A stretch of DNA of 64,000 nucleotides from Diadophis punctatus similis (GCA_023053685.1 JALIGW010000004.1:81199398-81263397); one strand, 5' to 3'; shown: positions 11,015 to 22,812, counted from the stretch's first letter. Numbers and translations: made by a program. The notes: generated by a model from the sequence alone, not told the origin.

Positions 11015-11330
11015 AGGTGGTGAACACACCCAACACACTTTCCTCCTCATATTTTTCCTACAACCACAATCCTGTGGTGTGGGTTGGGCTGAGAGAAAGT
11101 CACCTAGCTGGCTTACACGGCGAAGGCGGGATTAGAACTCCCCGTCTCCTGGTGATTGGCCCAACGTCACCCAGTTGGCTTTCACGGCGAAGGCGGGACT
11201 AGAACTCCCCATCTGCTGGTGATTGGCCCAAGGTCACCCAGCCAGCTTTCATGCCTACGACGGGACTAGAACTTCTGTCTCCCGCTTTCTAGCGTGGTGC
11301 CTTAACCACTGGACCAAACGGGTTCGCCTA
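11015..11330 (-). mobile_element. tRNA-derived SINE with internal module repeated
   Basis: Read on the - strand: GGTCCAGTGGTTAAGGCACC head, then three copies of a roughly 65-base module (tagaactcccc...tggctttcacg on +). Related copy at 49431-50040. Confidence 0.65.
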
Positions 11331-11515
11331 CCTATCTCTTTGATCTTACCCAAACCATTCTGTGTTTTAAAGATATCTTTTGTGTTCCACAATAAAATTT
11401 ACTCAAGGTTATGCTAATTTTGCAATACCCAACCCCATTCTAAAACGCTGTGGGCTCAAACTACCCAATGAGGATTATTTTGCACAGAACGTTAGAAAGC
11501 ATCCATCAGCCTATC

Positions 11516-11748
11516 ATCATCATCATCTTTTAATGACCCCGTAATCCCTTGCGGGGTGGTGTCTGGGCAACTGAATGGAGCTGAGTGTTTACTGGCCGGA
11601 TGCCCTTCCTGTCGTCAATGCGGAGTTTTGTTCAGCAGATATATTCTCATCATGCCCAGAGAGAGAAATATCTGCCTCTACCTAGGATCGAACTTACAGC
11701 CTCCTGATTGTGAGGCTAGAGCTCCACCTCTAGGCCACCGCATCACTC
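11516..11748 (-). mobile_element. tRNA-derived SINE with (TGA)n tail and 20-bp TSD
   Basis: The - strand head has an A-box (TGGCCTAGAGG) and a perfect B-box GTTCGATCC. It ends in an ATG/TGA repeat. The 20-bp direct duplication lies at 11496-11515 and 11749-11768. Confidence 0.8.
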
Positions 11749-12042
11749 AAAGCATCCATCAGCCTATCTAAACAATTAATCTGTACAGCAGTGGTCCTTC
11801 ATCCAATTTAAAACAATTACATGTTCATCAGTCAAAAAAGATGCCTCACCTTGTTCAACGATCAAAAATCTGTTTGACTTAGGGAAGAAAAGTACCTACA
11901 CAATATCCTACTCATCCTTATCTTATTCTTTTTTATATCAATATAAATTATATCAAGATATAAATTCTTACTGTTATGTACTGAACAGGGTTAGCGTCCG
12001 AAAATGGGTAGATGACTACAATATGTATCTATAATCATATTA

Positions 12043-12172
12043 TGCTCCAACACTGGAGGTTTTTAAAAAGAGACTGGACAACCAATTTGTCAGAAATAGA
12101 AAGATTTCCTGCCTAAGCAGGGGGTTGGGCTAGAAGACCTCCAAGGCCCCTTCCAGCTCTGTTATTCTGTTA
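12043..12172 (+). mobile_element. CR1 LINE 3' end
   Basis: 'ctccaacactggaggttttt ... gggggttgggctagaagacc' and a TTATTCTGTTA tail, the standard CR1 terminus. Confidence 0.85.
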
Positions 12173-12414
12173 AAAAAAAGATAAATGTTTGTTTCTTGCA
12201 AGTGTTTTTAAATTACCGCTATAATGCTACAAATATATCTTTTCCGGGTAACGCGAGGGCTCCGGCATCTCAAATCTACAACATAATCAATCCACAAGGA
12301 ATAAGCAAGAGCATCTAACATAACCAGCTGGCGGTACTTGGTTAAGTAGGAAAAATCAGGGTCGAAATACGATTGGCAGATGATCAGAAATCAAAAGTTC
12401 CAGTTATTCTAAGA

Positions 12415-12746
12415 CAGGGGTGTCAAACTCGATTTCATTGAGGGCCGCATCAGGGTTCTGTTTGACCTCGGGGTGGGTGGGCGTGGCCAGGGTGGGTTTG
12501 GCCAGCTCAACGTCACTCGTGTCGGGGCGCCTGTGGTGGCGCTCTGCCAGAGAAAATGGGCTCCCAAGCTCCGTTTTCCGCTTATACGGCCTTCTGCAAC
12601 CCTCTGCCAGTGAAAACGGAGCTCCGTTTTCTCTGGTGGGGGCACTGCGGGCCGGTCCTTTGCTGTTTCCAGGGCAATCCCACGGGCCAGATCTAAGCAT
12701 TCTGCGAGCCACATCCGGCCCGCGGGCCTTGAGTTTGATACCCCTG
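12415..12746. mobile_element. hAT MITE (CAGGGGTGTCAAACTC ends)
   Basis: Ends CAGGGGTGTCAAACTC and GAGTTTGATACCCCTG. TSD TTCTAAGA/CTCTAAGA at 12407-12414 and 12747-12754. Confidence 0.85.
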
Positions 12747-12940
12747 CTCTAAGACTAAGGCATGGAACGATAGGCTTATCACGATATGTTTAGGGACATA
12801 CGTGGCTATTTATGTTCTAGTTTGCCAAGCTGCCTTAGATACATAATTTAATCACACGATTAAGCCACAGCTTACGAGTCTTACTCTCAAATAGCCAGAG
12901 CCTTGAAGCTTTGCAAATCTGTTTGTTGGGTAATTGTGTT

Positions 12941-13326
12941 ACCAGAAGTCCTCGACTTAAAACCATCCGTTTAGTGACCATTCGAACTTACAACAGCACT
13001 GCAAAAAAGTGACTTAGGACTGTTTTCACACTTAACGACCGTTGCCGCATCCCCGTGGTCACGTGATCGAAATTCGGACGCTTGGCAATTGGTTTATTTT
13101 TGTGATAGTTGCAGTGTCCCGGGGTCACGTGATCCCCCTTTTGCCACCTTCTGACAAGCAAACTCAACAGGGGAAGTCAGATTCGCTTAACAACCGTGTT
13201 ACTAAGTTACCAACTGCAGTGATTCACTTAACAACTGTGGTGAGAAAGGTCGTAAAATGGAACAAAAGTCACCTAACAACTGTCTCGCTTAGCAACAGAA
13301 ATTGTAGGCTAAATTGTGGTTGTGGA
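12941..13326. mobile_element. TACAGG-family TIR MITE, ends worn
   Basis: The full internal body is present (GTGGTCACGTGATC, AACAACTGTGGTGAGAAAGG); the right terminal repeat is lost. Confidence 0.7.
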
Positions 13327-13467
13327 CTTCTTGTCCTGTTTTCAGAGTTAATTCCTGGAAGACAGAGAAGATTCCTGTATTATAGGCAGAATATAATGAA
13401 GTAGTAGCTTGAACTCTATACGTGCGGATCTAGTCACTTGCACCTGACTGCTAGTGTTACAAAAGCC

Positions 13468-13632
13468 CAGTAGTGGGTTCTAAAACCCTTTGCTACCGGT
13501 TCGTGCACGCACACTTGCATGCGTGACGCTTCTGCGCATGCACAGAAGCGTTCCGGGTGGGTGGGCGGAGCCTCCTGCCACCGGCGCTACCGGTTCTTAG
13601 ACTTGGGCCGAACCGGGAGCAACCCACCGCTG
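13468..13632. mobile_element. GC-rich hAT MITE with 8-bp TSD
   Basis: CAGTAGTGGGTTC ... CAACCCACCGCTG with perfect TSD CAAAAGCC at 13460-13467 and 13633-13640. Confidence 0.85.
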
Positions 13633-13849
13633 CAAAAGCCCAATTTTCTAATTATTTCTTTTTTTAAAAAAAACATGAAATAGTACAAAAGTTACATTCA
13701 AAGAAAGCAGTGATCAGATTCCGCAGATGCACAGTTAGAAAACATTGAAGGCTGTCAATTTCACTTCTGTGTTAATCTTTCCTAAGAAAAACTGCCAGGA
13801 ATAAAAATCAATGGCGCACTCATAGAAGCAACTAATCAGTGTCTGTGGG

Positions 13850-13975
13850 ATATGGTTTTAAAAAATCAAGATGGCCACCACAATAAAGGCTCTGCCCATT
13901 GCACATAAAAAGGAGAGAAATCACACCATTGCGGCAGCCATCTTGATTTTTTTAAAAAAAAAATCATGCTCTGTG
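13850..13975. repeat. Inverted repeat (foldback) of unknown family
   Basis: Arms TTTTAAAAAATCAAGATGGC and GCCATCTTGATTTTTTTAAA flank about 60 bases. Likely another MITE; no clear TSD. Confidence 0.5.
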
Positions 13976-14093
13976 GATGCCCAGATAACCCCTGTGATAT
14001 CATGACTGAATTATTTCGTAACAGGGACAAAGAAAAAGAAAAAGATTATTTTTATGTTCTTCATAAGGAAGGAGAGACAGAGGTTCAAAGAAT

Positions 14094-14227
14094 AATATTC
14101 TTTGCTCCAACACTGGAAGTTTTTAAGAAGTGATTGGACAACCAATCTCTTCCAACCAACTGAAATAGTGTAGGGTTTCCTACCTGAGCAGGGGGTTGGA
14201 CTAGAAGACCTCCAAGGACCCTTCCAA
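14094..14227 (+). mobile_element. CR1 LINE 3' end
   Basis: 'tgctccaacactggaagttt' to 'ctagaagacctccaaggacc cttccaact', running directly into the pentanucleotide array at 14228. Confidence 0.85.
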
Positions 14228-14712
14228 CTCTACTCTACTCTACTCTACTCTACTCTACTCTACTCTACTCTACTCTACTCTATTCTATTATTATTCTATT
14301 CTATTCTATTCTATTCTATTCTATTATTATTCTATTCTATTCCATTCTATTCTATTATTATTCTATTCTATTTTATTCTATTCTATTCTCTCTATTCTAT
14401 ATTCTATATTCTCTTCTCTTCTCTACTTTCTATTCTATATTCTATATTCTATATTCTATTCTCTCTTCTCTTCTTTATATTCTATATTCTATTCTATTCT
14501 CTCTTCTCTTCTCTTCTTTATATTCTATATTCTATATTCTCTTCTCTTCTCTTCTCTACTTTCTATTCTATATTCTATATTCTATATTCTAATTCTATTC
14601 TATTCTCTATTCTCTTCTTTATATTCTATATTCTATATTCTATATTCTATTCTATTCTCTCTTCTCTTCTCTTCTTTATATTCTATATTCTATATTCTAT
14701 ATTCTATTCTTT
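14228..14712. repeat. (CTACT)n then (ATTCT)n microsatellite
   Basis: About 485 bases of CTACT then ATTCT/TTCTA-type units with TATATTC and CTTCT variants, beginning exactly at the CR1 tail. Confidence 0.97.
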
Positions 14713-15534
14713 CATTAAAATGTAGCAAATTATGAGATCTAAGGAAAATCTCATACAACAGGCTCTAGCATCTAACTAATTAAGGAATGAATGAGAGCCT
14801 TTGCTTCCCATTCAAGGATAAATTATATTCTAATGAAGATAAAATATGTACATTAAAAGTTTGTTCTGAGACAATCTCAAAGCTAAAGCTAGAAACCCTA
14901 ATCTCATTAAGATTTCCCTTTCAACAGAGCAGTGACTAAACAGCTTATTATTTAGGATAAATAAAGACTTTTAAAGGGAAATTAAATTTTAAGTTAATTT
15001 GTATAAAATTGTACCACGAGGAGCAACGTTTTTCCAGAAGCCTACCAAATAGATTGGGAAGGATTTCTTTGTGCACAAGAATAAGAGCAAGCAAGAAATG
15101 TACATTCAAGATGACTCTGTTCATCATTCACTGCAAATCGATAAACATATTACCTCTGGACTAACTTGGTTTAAGAGAATTATTTGATATGTTGAAAATG
15201 TAGAGCCAGCCCCTTTGCTTTCTCATTATACTCAAGTTTTAAAGTTTGCAATTCAACACCTCACCCAACTCAGACACATTAACTTCTGTTTCAAGGTCCT
15301 TCAAACATTCTTTTCCCTAAGAACCTGCAGAGTGACAAAAAGACACACTTGCAATTGTTATCAGTGTGAGCCGTCAGTTTTCGATGACACCACATCAATC
15401 ATCCGCAGTTAAAATGAAGGCCACTAGAGCGGAGAGATTGACAAAGATGAATCTTTGGGCAAAGGAAGTTCCAAGAAGTTGTTACAGAAAATACTTTTAC
15501 ATGATTTTTCTTTGTAAAAAAAATAAATCAGCCG
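14713..15534. other. Intronic unique sequence, nothing recognised
   Basis: A/T-rich COG5 intron sequence. Short open frames here show no family resemblance and no conserved splice framing. Confidence 0.5.
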
Positions 15535-15936
15535 TACAGGTAAGTACAGGACTTACAACCGTTCATTTAATGACCATCCAAAGTTAAAATGGCACTGAAA
15601 AAAGTGACTTACGGCCTTTTTCACACTTACGACCGTTATAGCATCCCCGTGGTCACGCAATCAAAATTCAGAGGCGTGGCAACCGATTCATATTTATGAC
15701 GGTTGTAGCGCCATAAACGGTGATGTGATCCCCTTTTGCCACTGACAAGCAAAGTCAACGGGGACGCCAGATTCACTTAACAACCGGGTTATTAATAAAA
15801 CAGCCGCAGTGATTCACTTAACAACTGCGGCAAGAAAGGTCGTAAAATGGGGGCCAAACTCACGTCACAAATGCCTCGCTTAGCGATAAGACATGTTCGG
15901 CTCGATTGTGGTCACACGTCGAGGACTAAACCTGTA
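15535..15936. mobile_element. TACAGG-family TIR MITE
   Basis: TACAGGTAAGTACAGGACTT at the left and GAGGACTAAACCTGTA at the right; lies 249 bases from COG5 exon 6. Confidence 0.8.
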
Positions 15937-16184
15937 TAGCATGCAAGCAATATCCACAATATCTAAAATCTATCAGACAAGCTTCGGTTCTGTTCCCACG
16001 ACAATTCTGAGAAACATACAACGAAACGTTAAGTACGGCTAACTTCCGAAGACTCACTTGGCCCAGATTTTTTCGAAGAAAAGAAAACCCACCTCGAATC
16101 CTCCGAGATTTTTTTTCTGAAGAAAACCCACACAATTAGCAAACACCCAATCTTTTTTTAAAAAAAGAGATCCGCTAGACTCAC

Positions 16185-16305
16185 CAAGTTCGTTGAGACT
16201 CTGAGCAGCTTTGGTGATCTCCCGACTTCCACCTTGAAGTTGGCCTTGAAGTCTTTTGCTGAGATACAAGATCCGTATTATCCTCCTCAGCAGATCGCAA
16301 GCAGC
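16185..16305 (-). CDS. COG5: COG5 coding exon 6
   Basis: This 121-base exon encodes 40 residues plus one base: [40 protein letters not shown]. Acceptor CAAG|GCTGCT and donor CTTG|GTGAGT frame it. It matches human COG5 almost residue for residue. The next exon must restore Asp from phase 1 and is not in the window. Confidence 0.97.
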
Positions 16306-16679
16306 CTTGGGGGGAAAAGAATGAATTAAGTGTGTGTTATTCAATATGCCAAAAAAGCCAACACAGTTCTAGGCTGCATTAACAGAGGGATAGAATCTAA
16401 GATCACATGAAGTGTTAGATCCACTTTATAATGCCTTGGTAAGGCCACACTTGGAATACTGCATCCAGTTTTGGTCGGCACGATGCAAAAAAGATGTTGA
16501 GACTCTAGAAAGAGTGCAGAGAAGAGCAACAAAGATGATTAGGGAACACGAGGATAATACATATAAAGAACGGTTGCAGGAATTGGGTGTGTCTAGTTTA
16601 ATGAAAAGAAGGTCTAGGGGAGACATGATAGCAGTCTTCCAGTATTTGAGGGGCTGCCACAAAGAAGAGGGAGTCAAAC

Positions 16680-16939
16680 TGGTTTCCTCCCGGTTCGGAC
16701 CGGTTCTCTAGAACCAGTAGTAACTTGGCGGCCTATGTCGCTAGAACTGGCAGCGACCCAGGCCTGCCACACCTCCGAGCCGGTTCTCCCGGCGGCGCCA
16801 TAGTCACCACCATCTTGTTTTTAGCTTCTGCGCATGCGTAGAAGCTTTTTATAAGTCCTGGCATGCGCGCAAACGCACACACGCCCCTGCAGTGTGTCCC
16901 TGAGTGAACCGGCAGCAAAGAAAACCGGAACCCACCCCT
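16680..16939. mobile_element. GC-rich hAT MITE nested in CR1
   Basis: CCTCCCGGTTCGGACCGGTT at the left and GGAACCCACCCCTG at the right. TSD AGTCAAAC/AGTCGAGC within the CR1 frame. Confidence 0.75.
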
Positions 16940-17198
16940 GAGTCGAGCTATTCTCCAAAGCACCTGAGGGTAGAACAAGAAGCAATGGATGGAAACTAAC
17001 CAAGGAGAGAAGCAACTTAGAACTAAGGAGAAATTTCCTGACAGTTAGAACAATTAATCGTGGAACAACTTGCCTCCAGATATTGTGAATGCTCCAACAC
17101 TGGAAGTTTTTAAGAAGAGGTTGGATAACCATTTGCGTCAGGGTTCCAAGTAACACCCCCAACGACAGGGCTGACAATTTGTCTGAAATGATATAGGG

Positions 17199-17614
17199 CC
17201 GTGATGGCGAACCTATGGCACGCATGCCCAAAGTGGCACGCGGAGCCATGTCGCCTGGCACGCATGGCGTCACCTGTTCCTCTTCCGGGTTTCTGGCGCG
17301 CATATGCACGCAAAGATCAGCTGGACTTTGTGCATGTGGCAATGCCGGAAACCGGAATAGCTGGTCTTGTTTTCTGGCATGAACCTGTGCGCTGGCCAGC
17401 TGATCAGCGTGTGCGCATGCGCGGCAGTAACCGGAAGACTTGCCGGCTGGCACACATGCACACGCCGGAAACCGGAAGTACATTTTCTGGTGCGGGCATG
17501 CCCCCTGGGCAACCCCTCTTCCTGGTTGCGGCCCAGACGAGCGCGCGAGGGCACGCTTTGTGCGAGAAGTGCTCCCTTTTCGGTACCCGGTGCCGAAAAG
17601 GTTCACCATCACCG
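17199..17614. mobile_element. hAT MITE (CAGTGATGGCGAACC type) nested in CR1
   Basis: CCGTGATGGCGAACC ... GGTTCACCATCACCG with TSD ATATAGGG/GTATAGGG at 17191-17198 and 17615-17622. An internal CpG-rich body carries TGCGCATGCGCG at 17412-17423. Confidence 0.8.
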
Positions 17615-17841
17615 GTATAGGGTTTCCTGGCTAAGCAGGGGGTTGGATTGGAAGACCTCCAAGGTCTCTTCCAACTCTGTTATTCTGTTCTATTCTAAAT
17701 GATTCATGATTATTCAGCATTAAGGAACCTGCTGGGGAAACACCCCAATTTTACTGGACTTAAAATACAAGCTCAATCCATACCGTGGTTCGGTTCATGA
17801 CTTGATAGTATCTAGTGTAAAACTGTTGGTCAAACACACCA

Positions 17842-18085
17842 TGGAGTCTCAAAGGTGCTTTTTTTCAGGAGGCAACTGGACTTTCTTGCTTTTTCTTTGA
17901 AGACCTTTCGCTTCTCATCCAAGAAGCTTCTTCAGCTCTGACTGGATGGAAGGGAATGGAAGGATCTATATTCCTTGCAGACAGCTGGTCGTTTGCATCC
18001 TTTTTAGAGTGTTGTTGAGGCCACTTGGAGATTTGTCTGTGTCCTCAGGTTCGCCTCAATGACTCTCTAAAAGGATGCAAATGAC
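17842..18085. mobile_element. Penelope-like element fragment with hammerhead-like core
   Basis: The left flank carries a - strand class B core at 17902-17935. Boxes 1 and 2 are intact; the cleavage side reads GAAAGGTC instead of GAAACGTC. Confidence 0.6.
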
Positions 18086-18119
18086 CAGCTAACATGGGGT
18101 GTTTCCCCAGGTGCCTTGA

Positions 18120-18255
18120 TGCTGAATTTCCATTTCCTTTCCTTTCCCTTTCCTTTCCCATTTCCATTTGTTTCCTTTCCTTTTCCTCTTCCTTTCCTTT
18201 CCCCTTTTCCCTTTCCTTTTCCCTTTTCCCTTTCCTTTCCTTTTTCCTTTCACTC
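18120..18255. repeat. (CCTTT)n-type pyrimidine microsatellite
   Basis: Irregular CCTTT/CCCTTTT repeats; a second short tract lies at 18582-18645. Confidence 0.9.
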
Positions 18256-18267
18256 CCTTGTCAAATA

Positions 18268-18575
18268 GTGAATATTGTCAGTTGTATGTCTATGCAGGGT
18301 GATGCACCCCTATCTAATATTATGGTACATTCCAACATAAGCAGAACACATGATACGATGAGTGTGCATGTGTGCATTCCAAAACCATCATTAATTCTCT
18401 TCTGCCTTAGCTGTTGACCTGAACGGTCGTGTTACTCAGCAAAATGTAGTTTATTCAGGATTTATTGTTTTTGTACTGAAATAAATATTTTCTATTAGAC
18501 TTTTAATCTCGGCTTTATTTCTAACTGTCTGAATTCCAAGAAAAGATCTAAATCGCCTCTATGAGATATTATTCT
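18268..18575 (+). mobile_element. Dispersed repeat, solo-LTR-like
   Basis: Homologous to 34630-34940 along about 300 bases (GTGAATATTGTCAGTTG ... AAATAAATATTTTCTATTAG ...). It contains AATAAA; no coding sequence. LTR identity is a guess. Confidence 0.5.
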
Positions 18576-18645
18576 CACCCCAACATCCCTTCCCTTCCCT
18601 TCCTTTTCACTTTCTTTCCTTCCCTTTCCCTTCCCTTTCTCATTC

Positions 18646-19743
18646 ACAAGGAGAATGAGAAACACCATAGCAGTCTTCACTAATCCGTTTTCTATTTCCT
18701 CCAAATCAGGATTAGCTCATCCAAACTGGTCAGGATCAGAAATCTCAAGGCTGATCTTATTTATTTTGTGCGTGTCGCTCACCGTTTCAAGATTAAACCG
18801 TGGAGATTAAATACCACACTCCGAATGTCAAACCGAAGTGGATGTTCCCAATTTATTCCTCGCAGCAACACTTCAAAAGCCAGAGCTTGTTCATCAAATA
18901 CCGGCGTAGCGTGACTTTCAACTACATGTCAGGTTGAAGCGACACCCTTTCCACCGGCTAGTTTTCTGCAATTAAATCCTCAGCTAAATGAACTTGCTTA
19001 ATGACTTTAATTATGTGTATGGAGCCACCCGTATAAATCATTCGCAGCACAATTGCGGTTCTAAACCCATTCAGCGCTACAAAACTTGTGGACTATACAA
19101 AGGACAGGATTTGGATTACGTTCCTCGGTACCCTAATGGCTCCATTTCGTTCCAAACCAGTACATTTTAATTGTTTGCGCTCTGAATGAATTATGCAATT
19201 ATAAAGAGAGGGATTTTCTTCCATGGTAATTAACATCACGGTTTTAATCCGTTATTTAAAGAAAATACCTGTTCTCCTTTAATGTGTAATTGGAGTAACT
19301 GAGCTTGCCTAAGATGCGCAAACATACAAAGCGCACGAAGGATGGAAAAACTCAAAAGAGTACGAGAACTGAACTATGCAAGAATTGCATTTTATAGTAT
19401 TTTCCAAGGCAGGGTGTGAATTCTACAAATAAGTGAATGAAGTTGGTCGATCTTTCCTACATGTTTTGGTATCTGACACCTTCTCAAAGATCCACAGGGT
19501 TTTCAAAGGCAGGCAGTTTGAAAGATTCCAGCTATAAAATTATTCTAAAAGCAGATATATTTATTTTTTAAAGCTGCTTTTAGTCACTTGTGATTTTATA
19601 CAGGCCGCTGGTTCGTATGAGGATTTTGGCCCTTCAAAGTACATCAGAGGTCCTGCTGTCACAAGCCTGGCATTTCAACAGCCGAACAAACAAATCTGGC
19701 TAGAAAAAGAACACACAAAAAAAGAGAGCCCCATTTTTTATTA
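18646..19743. other. Intronic unique sequence, nothing recognised
   Basis: No repeat or exon signal seen over about 1.1 kb of COG5 intron. Confidence 0.5.
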
Positions 19744-19753
19744 AACTAAAATT

Positions 19754-20005
19754 CATCATCATCATCATCATTGAAAGATCCCTTAATCCCTTGCGGGGTG
19801 GAGTCTAGGCAACTGAATGGAGCTAGCAGAATGTTTTACTGGCCGGATGCCCTTCCTGTTGCCAATGCGGAGTTTTGTTTCAGCAGATATATTCTCACTG
19901 TGCCGAGAGAGAGAAATATCTGCCTCTACCTAGGATCGAACTCACAGCCTTCTGATCGTGAGGGGAGGGCTCCACCTCTAGGCCACCGCATCACTCTTTT
20001 TTTTT
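19754..20005 (-). mobile_element. tRNA-derived SINE with (ATG)n tail
   Basis: Same family as 11516-11748 (B-box GTTCGATCC on the - strand). Flanked by AACTAAAATT duplications at 19744-19753 and 20006-20015. Confidence 0.78.
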
Positions 20006-20126
20006 AACTAAAATTGCAAAGTGAAAAACACTTGGTCCGGTTCCATCACGGTTTTCTGTATTTTATAATATGCTTTTCATATCTTTCAGTTAATGTAACC
20101 TCCCAAGAGGAGATTAGAAAGAGAAA

Positions 20127-20518
20127 TACAGGTAGTCCTCGACTTACGACCACAATCGAGAGCCAAATTTCTGTTGTTAAGCAAGACATTTGTCAAATGT
20201 TATTTTTTCCCATTTTACGACCTTTCTTGCCACTGTTGTTAAGCGAATCGCTGTGGTTGTTTCATTAGTAACACGATTGTTAAAAGGAATATGGCTTCCC
20301 CCATCGACTTGGCTCGTTTGGAAGGTCGCAAAAGGGGATCACGTGACCCTGGGACGGTCATAAATATGAGTCAGATGCCAAGTGTCTGAATTTTGATCAA
20401 GTGACCATGAGGATGCCGCAACGGTTGTTAAGTGTGAAAAATCTAAGTCGCCTTTTTCAGTGCCGTGATAACTTTGAACGGTCACTAAATGAACCGTTAT
20501 AAGTCCAGGACTAGCTGT
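20127..20518. mobile_element. TACAGG-family TIR MITE
   Basis: TACAGGTAGTCCTCGACTTA at the left, CAGGACTAGCTGTG at the right. Confidence 0.8.
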
Positions 20519-20844
20519 GGAAGAAAAGACCATGATTTTACTTTAACTGATGGTAGATGCAGCCTAGAAAGGGGTTAATGAAGCCAGTTCTTCGTCATTA
20601 AACAGGGAGACGGTGGCAGGCTTGGCGGGGAAATAAAATATTACAGCTTTCAGAAGTTCTTAGAAGCCAAGAGTTGTCAAAGAGACCAAGCAGAAATAAA
20701 AATTTAGGACACAGCTATTGTTAAGAGCTCTGACAATGGTTGATGTACTTGGATGGACACGGGTAACACACAATTGCATTAAGCTTGCCGTACAAGCCTG
20801 AAATGTTAGAGTTTGACAATTTTGCAATGTTTAACCGCAATTAT
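20519..20844. other. Intronic unique sequence, nothing recognised
   Basis: Unique-looking COG5 intron sequence between a MITE and a CR1 copy. Confidence 0.5.
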
Positions 20845-21960
20845 CATCTTAAGATGGATCTTGACAGACTTGAACCCTGGCCCCTAACCAGTGGTGGGTT
20901 CCTACCGGTGCGGTCCACTCCGCCGTTCCGGTAGCGGCCCGTCGATTGTGCAATGGCTCCGGTGCTTTCTTCACCGGTCCGTGCGCGCCGCCACCTTTAT
21001 TTTGGGATTTTTCGCAGTTTTTGGCTCTCTGCGCATGCACGGAAGTGAAATTGTCCTTCTGCGCATGCGCAGAGAGCAGAAATCGCACGAGAGGATGCAC
21101 GCGCGCACAAAGTTGCGATGCGCACCGGTAGGAGAAGAGGAACCCGCCCCTGCCCCTAACGAACAAAATGAAATCCAATGTGGAGAAAAGTAAAATCTTA
21201 CACTTAGGCAAGAAAAACCAAAAGGATGCATTTACAGATTGGGAGAAACCAGGCTTAATAGCAGTAACCGTGAGATTGATCTTGGAGTCTTAGTGGACAA
21301 CCAATTTAATAGGAGCCAGCAGTGTGCGGCGGCAGCCAAAACAGCCAATGCAATCCTAAGTTGCATTCACAGAGGGATACAATCAAGATCAAGTGAGGTA
21401 CTAATACCACTCTGTAAAGCCTTAGTAAGACCACACCTGGAATGCTGCATCCAGTTTTGATCACCACACTATAAAAAAGATGTTGAGACTCTAGAAAGAG
21501 TGCAGAGGAGAGCAACCAGGATGATCAGGGGACTGGAGACTAAAACATATGAAGAACGGTTGCAGGAACTGGGCATGGCTAGTCTAGTGAAGAGAAGGAG
21601 AAGGGGAGACACGATAGCAGTCTTCCAATATTTGAGGGGCTGCCACAGAGAGGAGGGGGTCAAGCTATTTTCCCAAGCACCTGAAGGCCAGACAAGGAAT
21701 AATGGATGGAAACTGATCAAGGAGAGATTCAACCTGGAAATAAGGAGAAATTTTCTGGACAGTAAGAGCAATCAACCCATGGAACAGAAATTGCCTTCAG
21801 AAGTTGTGGGAGTTTCATCCCTTGAGGCTTTCAAGAAGAGACTGGACTGCCATCTGTCAGAAATGGTGTAGGGTCTCCTGCTTGGGCGGGGGGTTGGACT
21901 AGATGACCTACAAGGTCCCTTCCAACTCTGTTAATCTGTTAAATCTGTTAAGGCTATTTT
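20845..21960 (+). mobile_element. CR1 LINE, C-terminal ORF2 and complete 3' end
   Basis: The longest CR1 copy here. It encodes [37 protein letters not shown], then [15 protein letters not shown], with an in-frame stop after CCIQF, and ends TTAATCTGTTAAATCTGTTA. A MITE interrupts it at 20889-21152. Confidence 0.9.
20889..21152. mobile_element. GC-rich hAT MITE nested in CR1, perfect TSD
   Basis: CAGTGGTGGGTTCCTACCGG ... GGAACCCGCCCCTG. TSD CCCCTAAC at 20881-20888 and 21153-21160. Holds TGCGCATGCGCA at 21060-21071. Confidence 0.9.
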
Positions 21961-22079
21961 AGGCGCCATATCAAGGGGATCTAGAGTTTTTAAAAGTGCT
22001 AAAGGGAAATACAGCAGAACTAAGATAGTACATAAAGAAATAATGCTTCTTTTTATAAAGCTTGCTTCCTACTCCTTGC

Positions 22080-22440
22080 TACAGGTAGTCCTCAACTTAC
22101 AACACTTCATTTAATGACCGCTCGAAGTTACAACAGCACTGAAAAAAGTGACTCTTGAGCATTTTTCACACTTAACAACTGTTGCAGCATCCCCTTCGAT
22201 ACATGATCAGAATTCAGACATTTGGCCACTGACTCATATTTATGACGGCTGCAGTGATCCACTTTTGTGACCTTCTGACAAAGCAAAGTCAACAGAGAAG
22301 CCTAATTCACTTAACAAATGTCGTGTCACGATCACACTCCTAACAATTGTGGTAAGAAAAGTCACTTAAACAAATGTCTTGCATAGCAACAGAAATTTTG
22401 GGCTCTATTGAGGTCGTACGTCGAGGACATTATGTCTGTA
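22080..22440. mobile_element. TACAGG-family TIR MITE
   Basis: TACAGGTAGTCCTCAACTTA at the left; GAGGACATTATGTCTGTA at the right. Confidence 0.78.
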
Positions 22441-22744
22441 CATAAAGAAATAAGGCTCCTTTTTATAAGGCTCACTTCCTACTCCTTCCTACAGTTTACT
22501 GGTAGGGCTGAAAAAAGTGAGAATTATGTCCACGAATCACAATATAATAGCACGAAGATGGAGAAAAAAGGACATGGGATTGTTTGACAAAAAAAAAACC
22601 CAACAACTGTCAACAATTAACGATGATCGACACACAGCGATTTTTAATATGATGTCAGGTTTTTTAAAAAGGTTCTCTGTGAATGTCCATAATGCCAAAT
22701 ACTATTTTCAATTTAGTTTCCACGAATTCCAGAAAATGTCATTC

Positions 22745-22750
<6 letters not shown>

Positions 22751-22810
<60 letters not shown>
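22751..22810. repeat. (TG)n microsatellite
   Basis: About 29 TG units, ending in the palindrome at 22809. Confidence 0.97.

Positions 22811-22812
<2 letters not shown>

Larger units (their letters stand above)
16338..17695 (+). mobile_element. CR1 LINE ORF2 C-terminal fragment, interrupted by two hAT MITEs
   Basis: The frame at 16412-16679 encodes the end of the CR1 reverse transcriptase ([40 protein letters not shown]). It is broken at 16680 and again at 17199 by MITEs, and ends with the CR1 3' tail at about 17623-17695. Confidence 0.88.

Noticed and set aside
12404..12752. Overlapping 100-110 residue frames on both strands
   Set aside because: They lie entirely within a hAT MITE with 8-bp target duplications.
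17201..17620. 139-residue GC-rich frame
   Set aside because: It is the body of a hAT MITE; related copies at 27083 and 59788 do not preserve the same protein.
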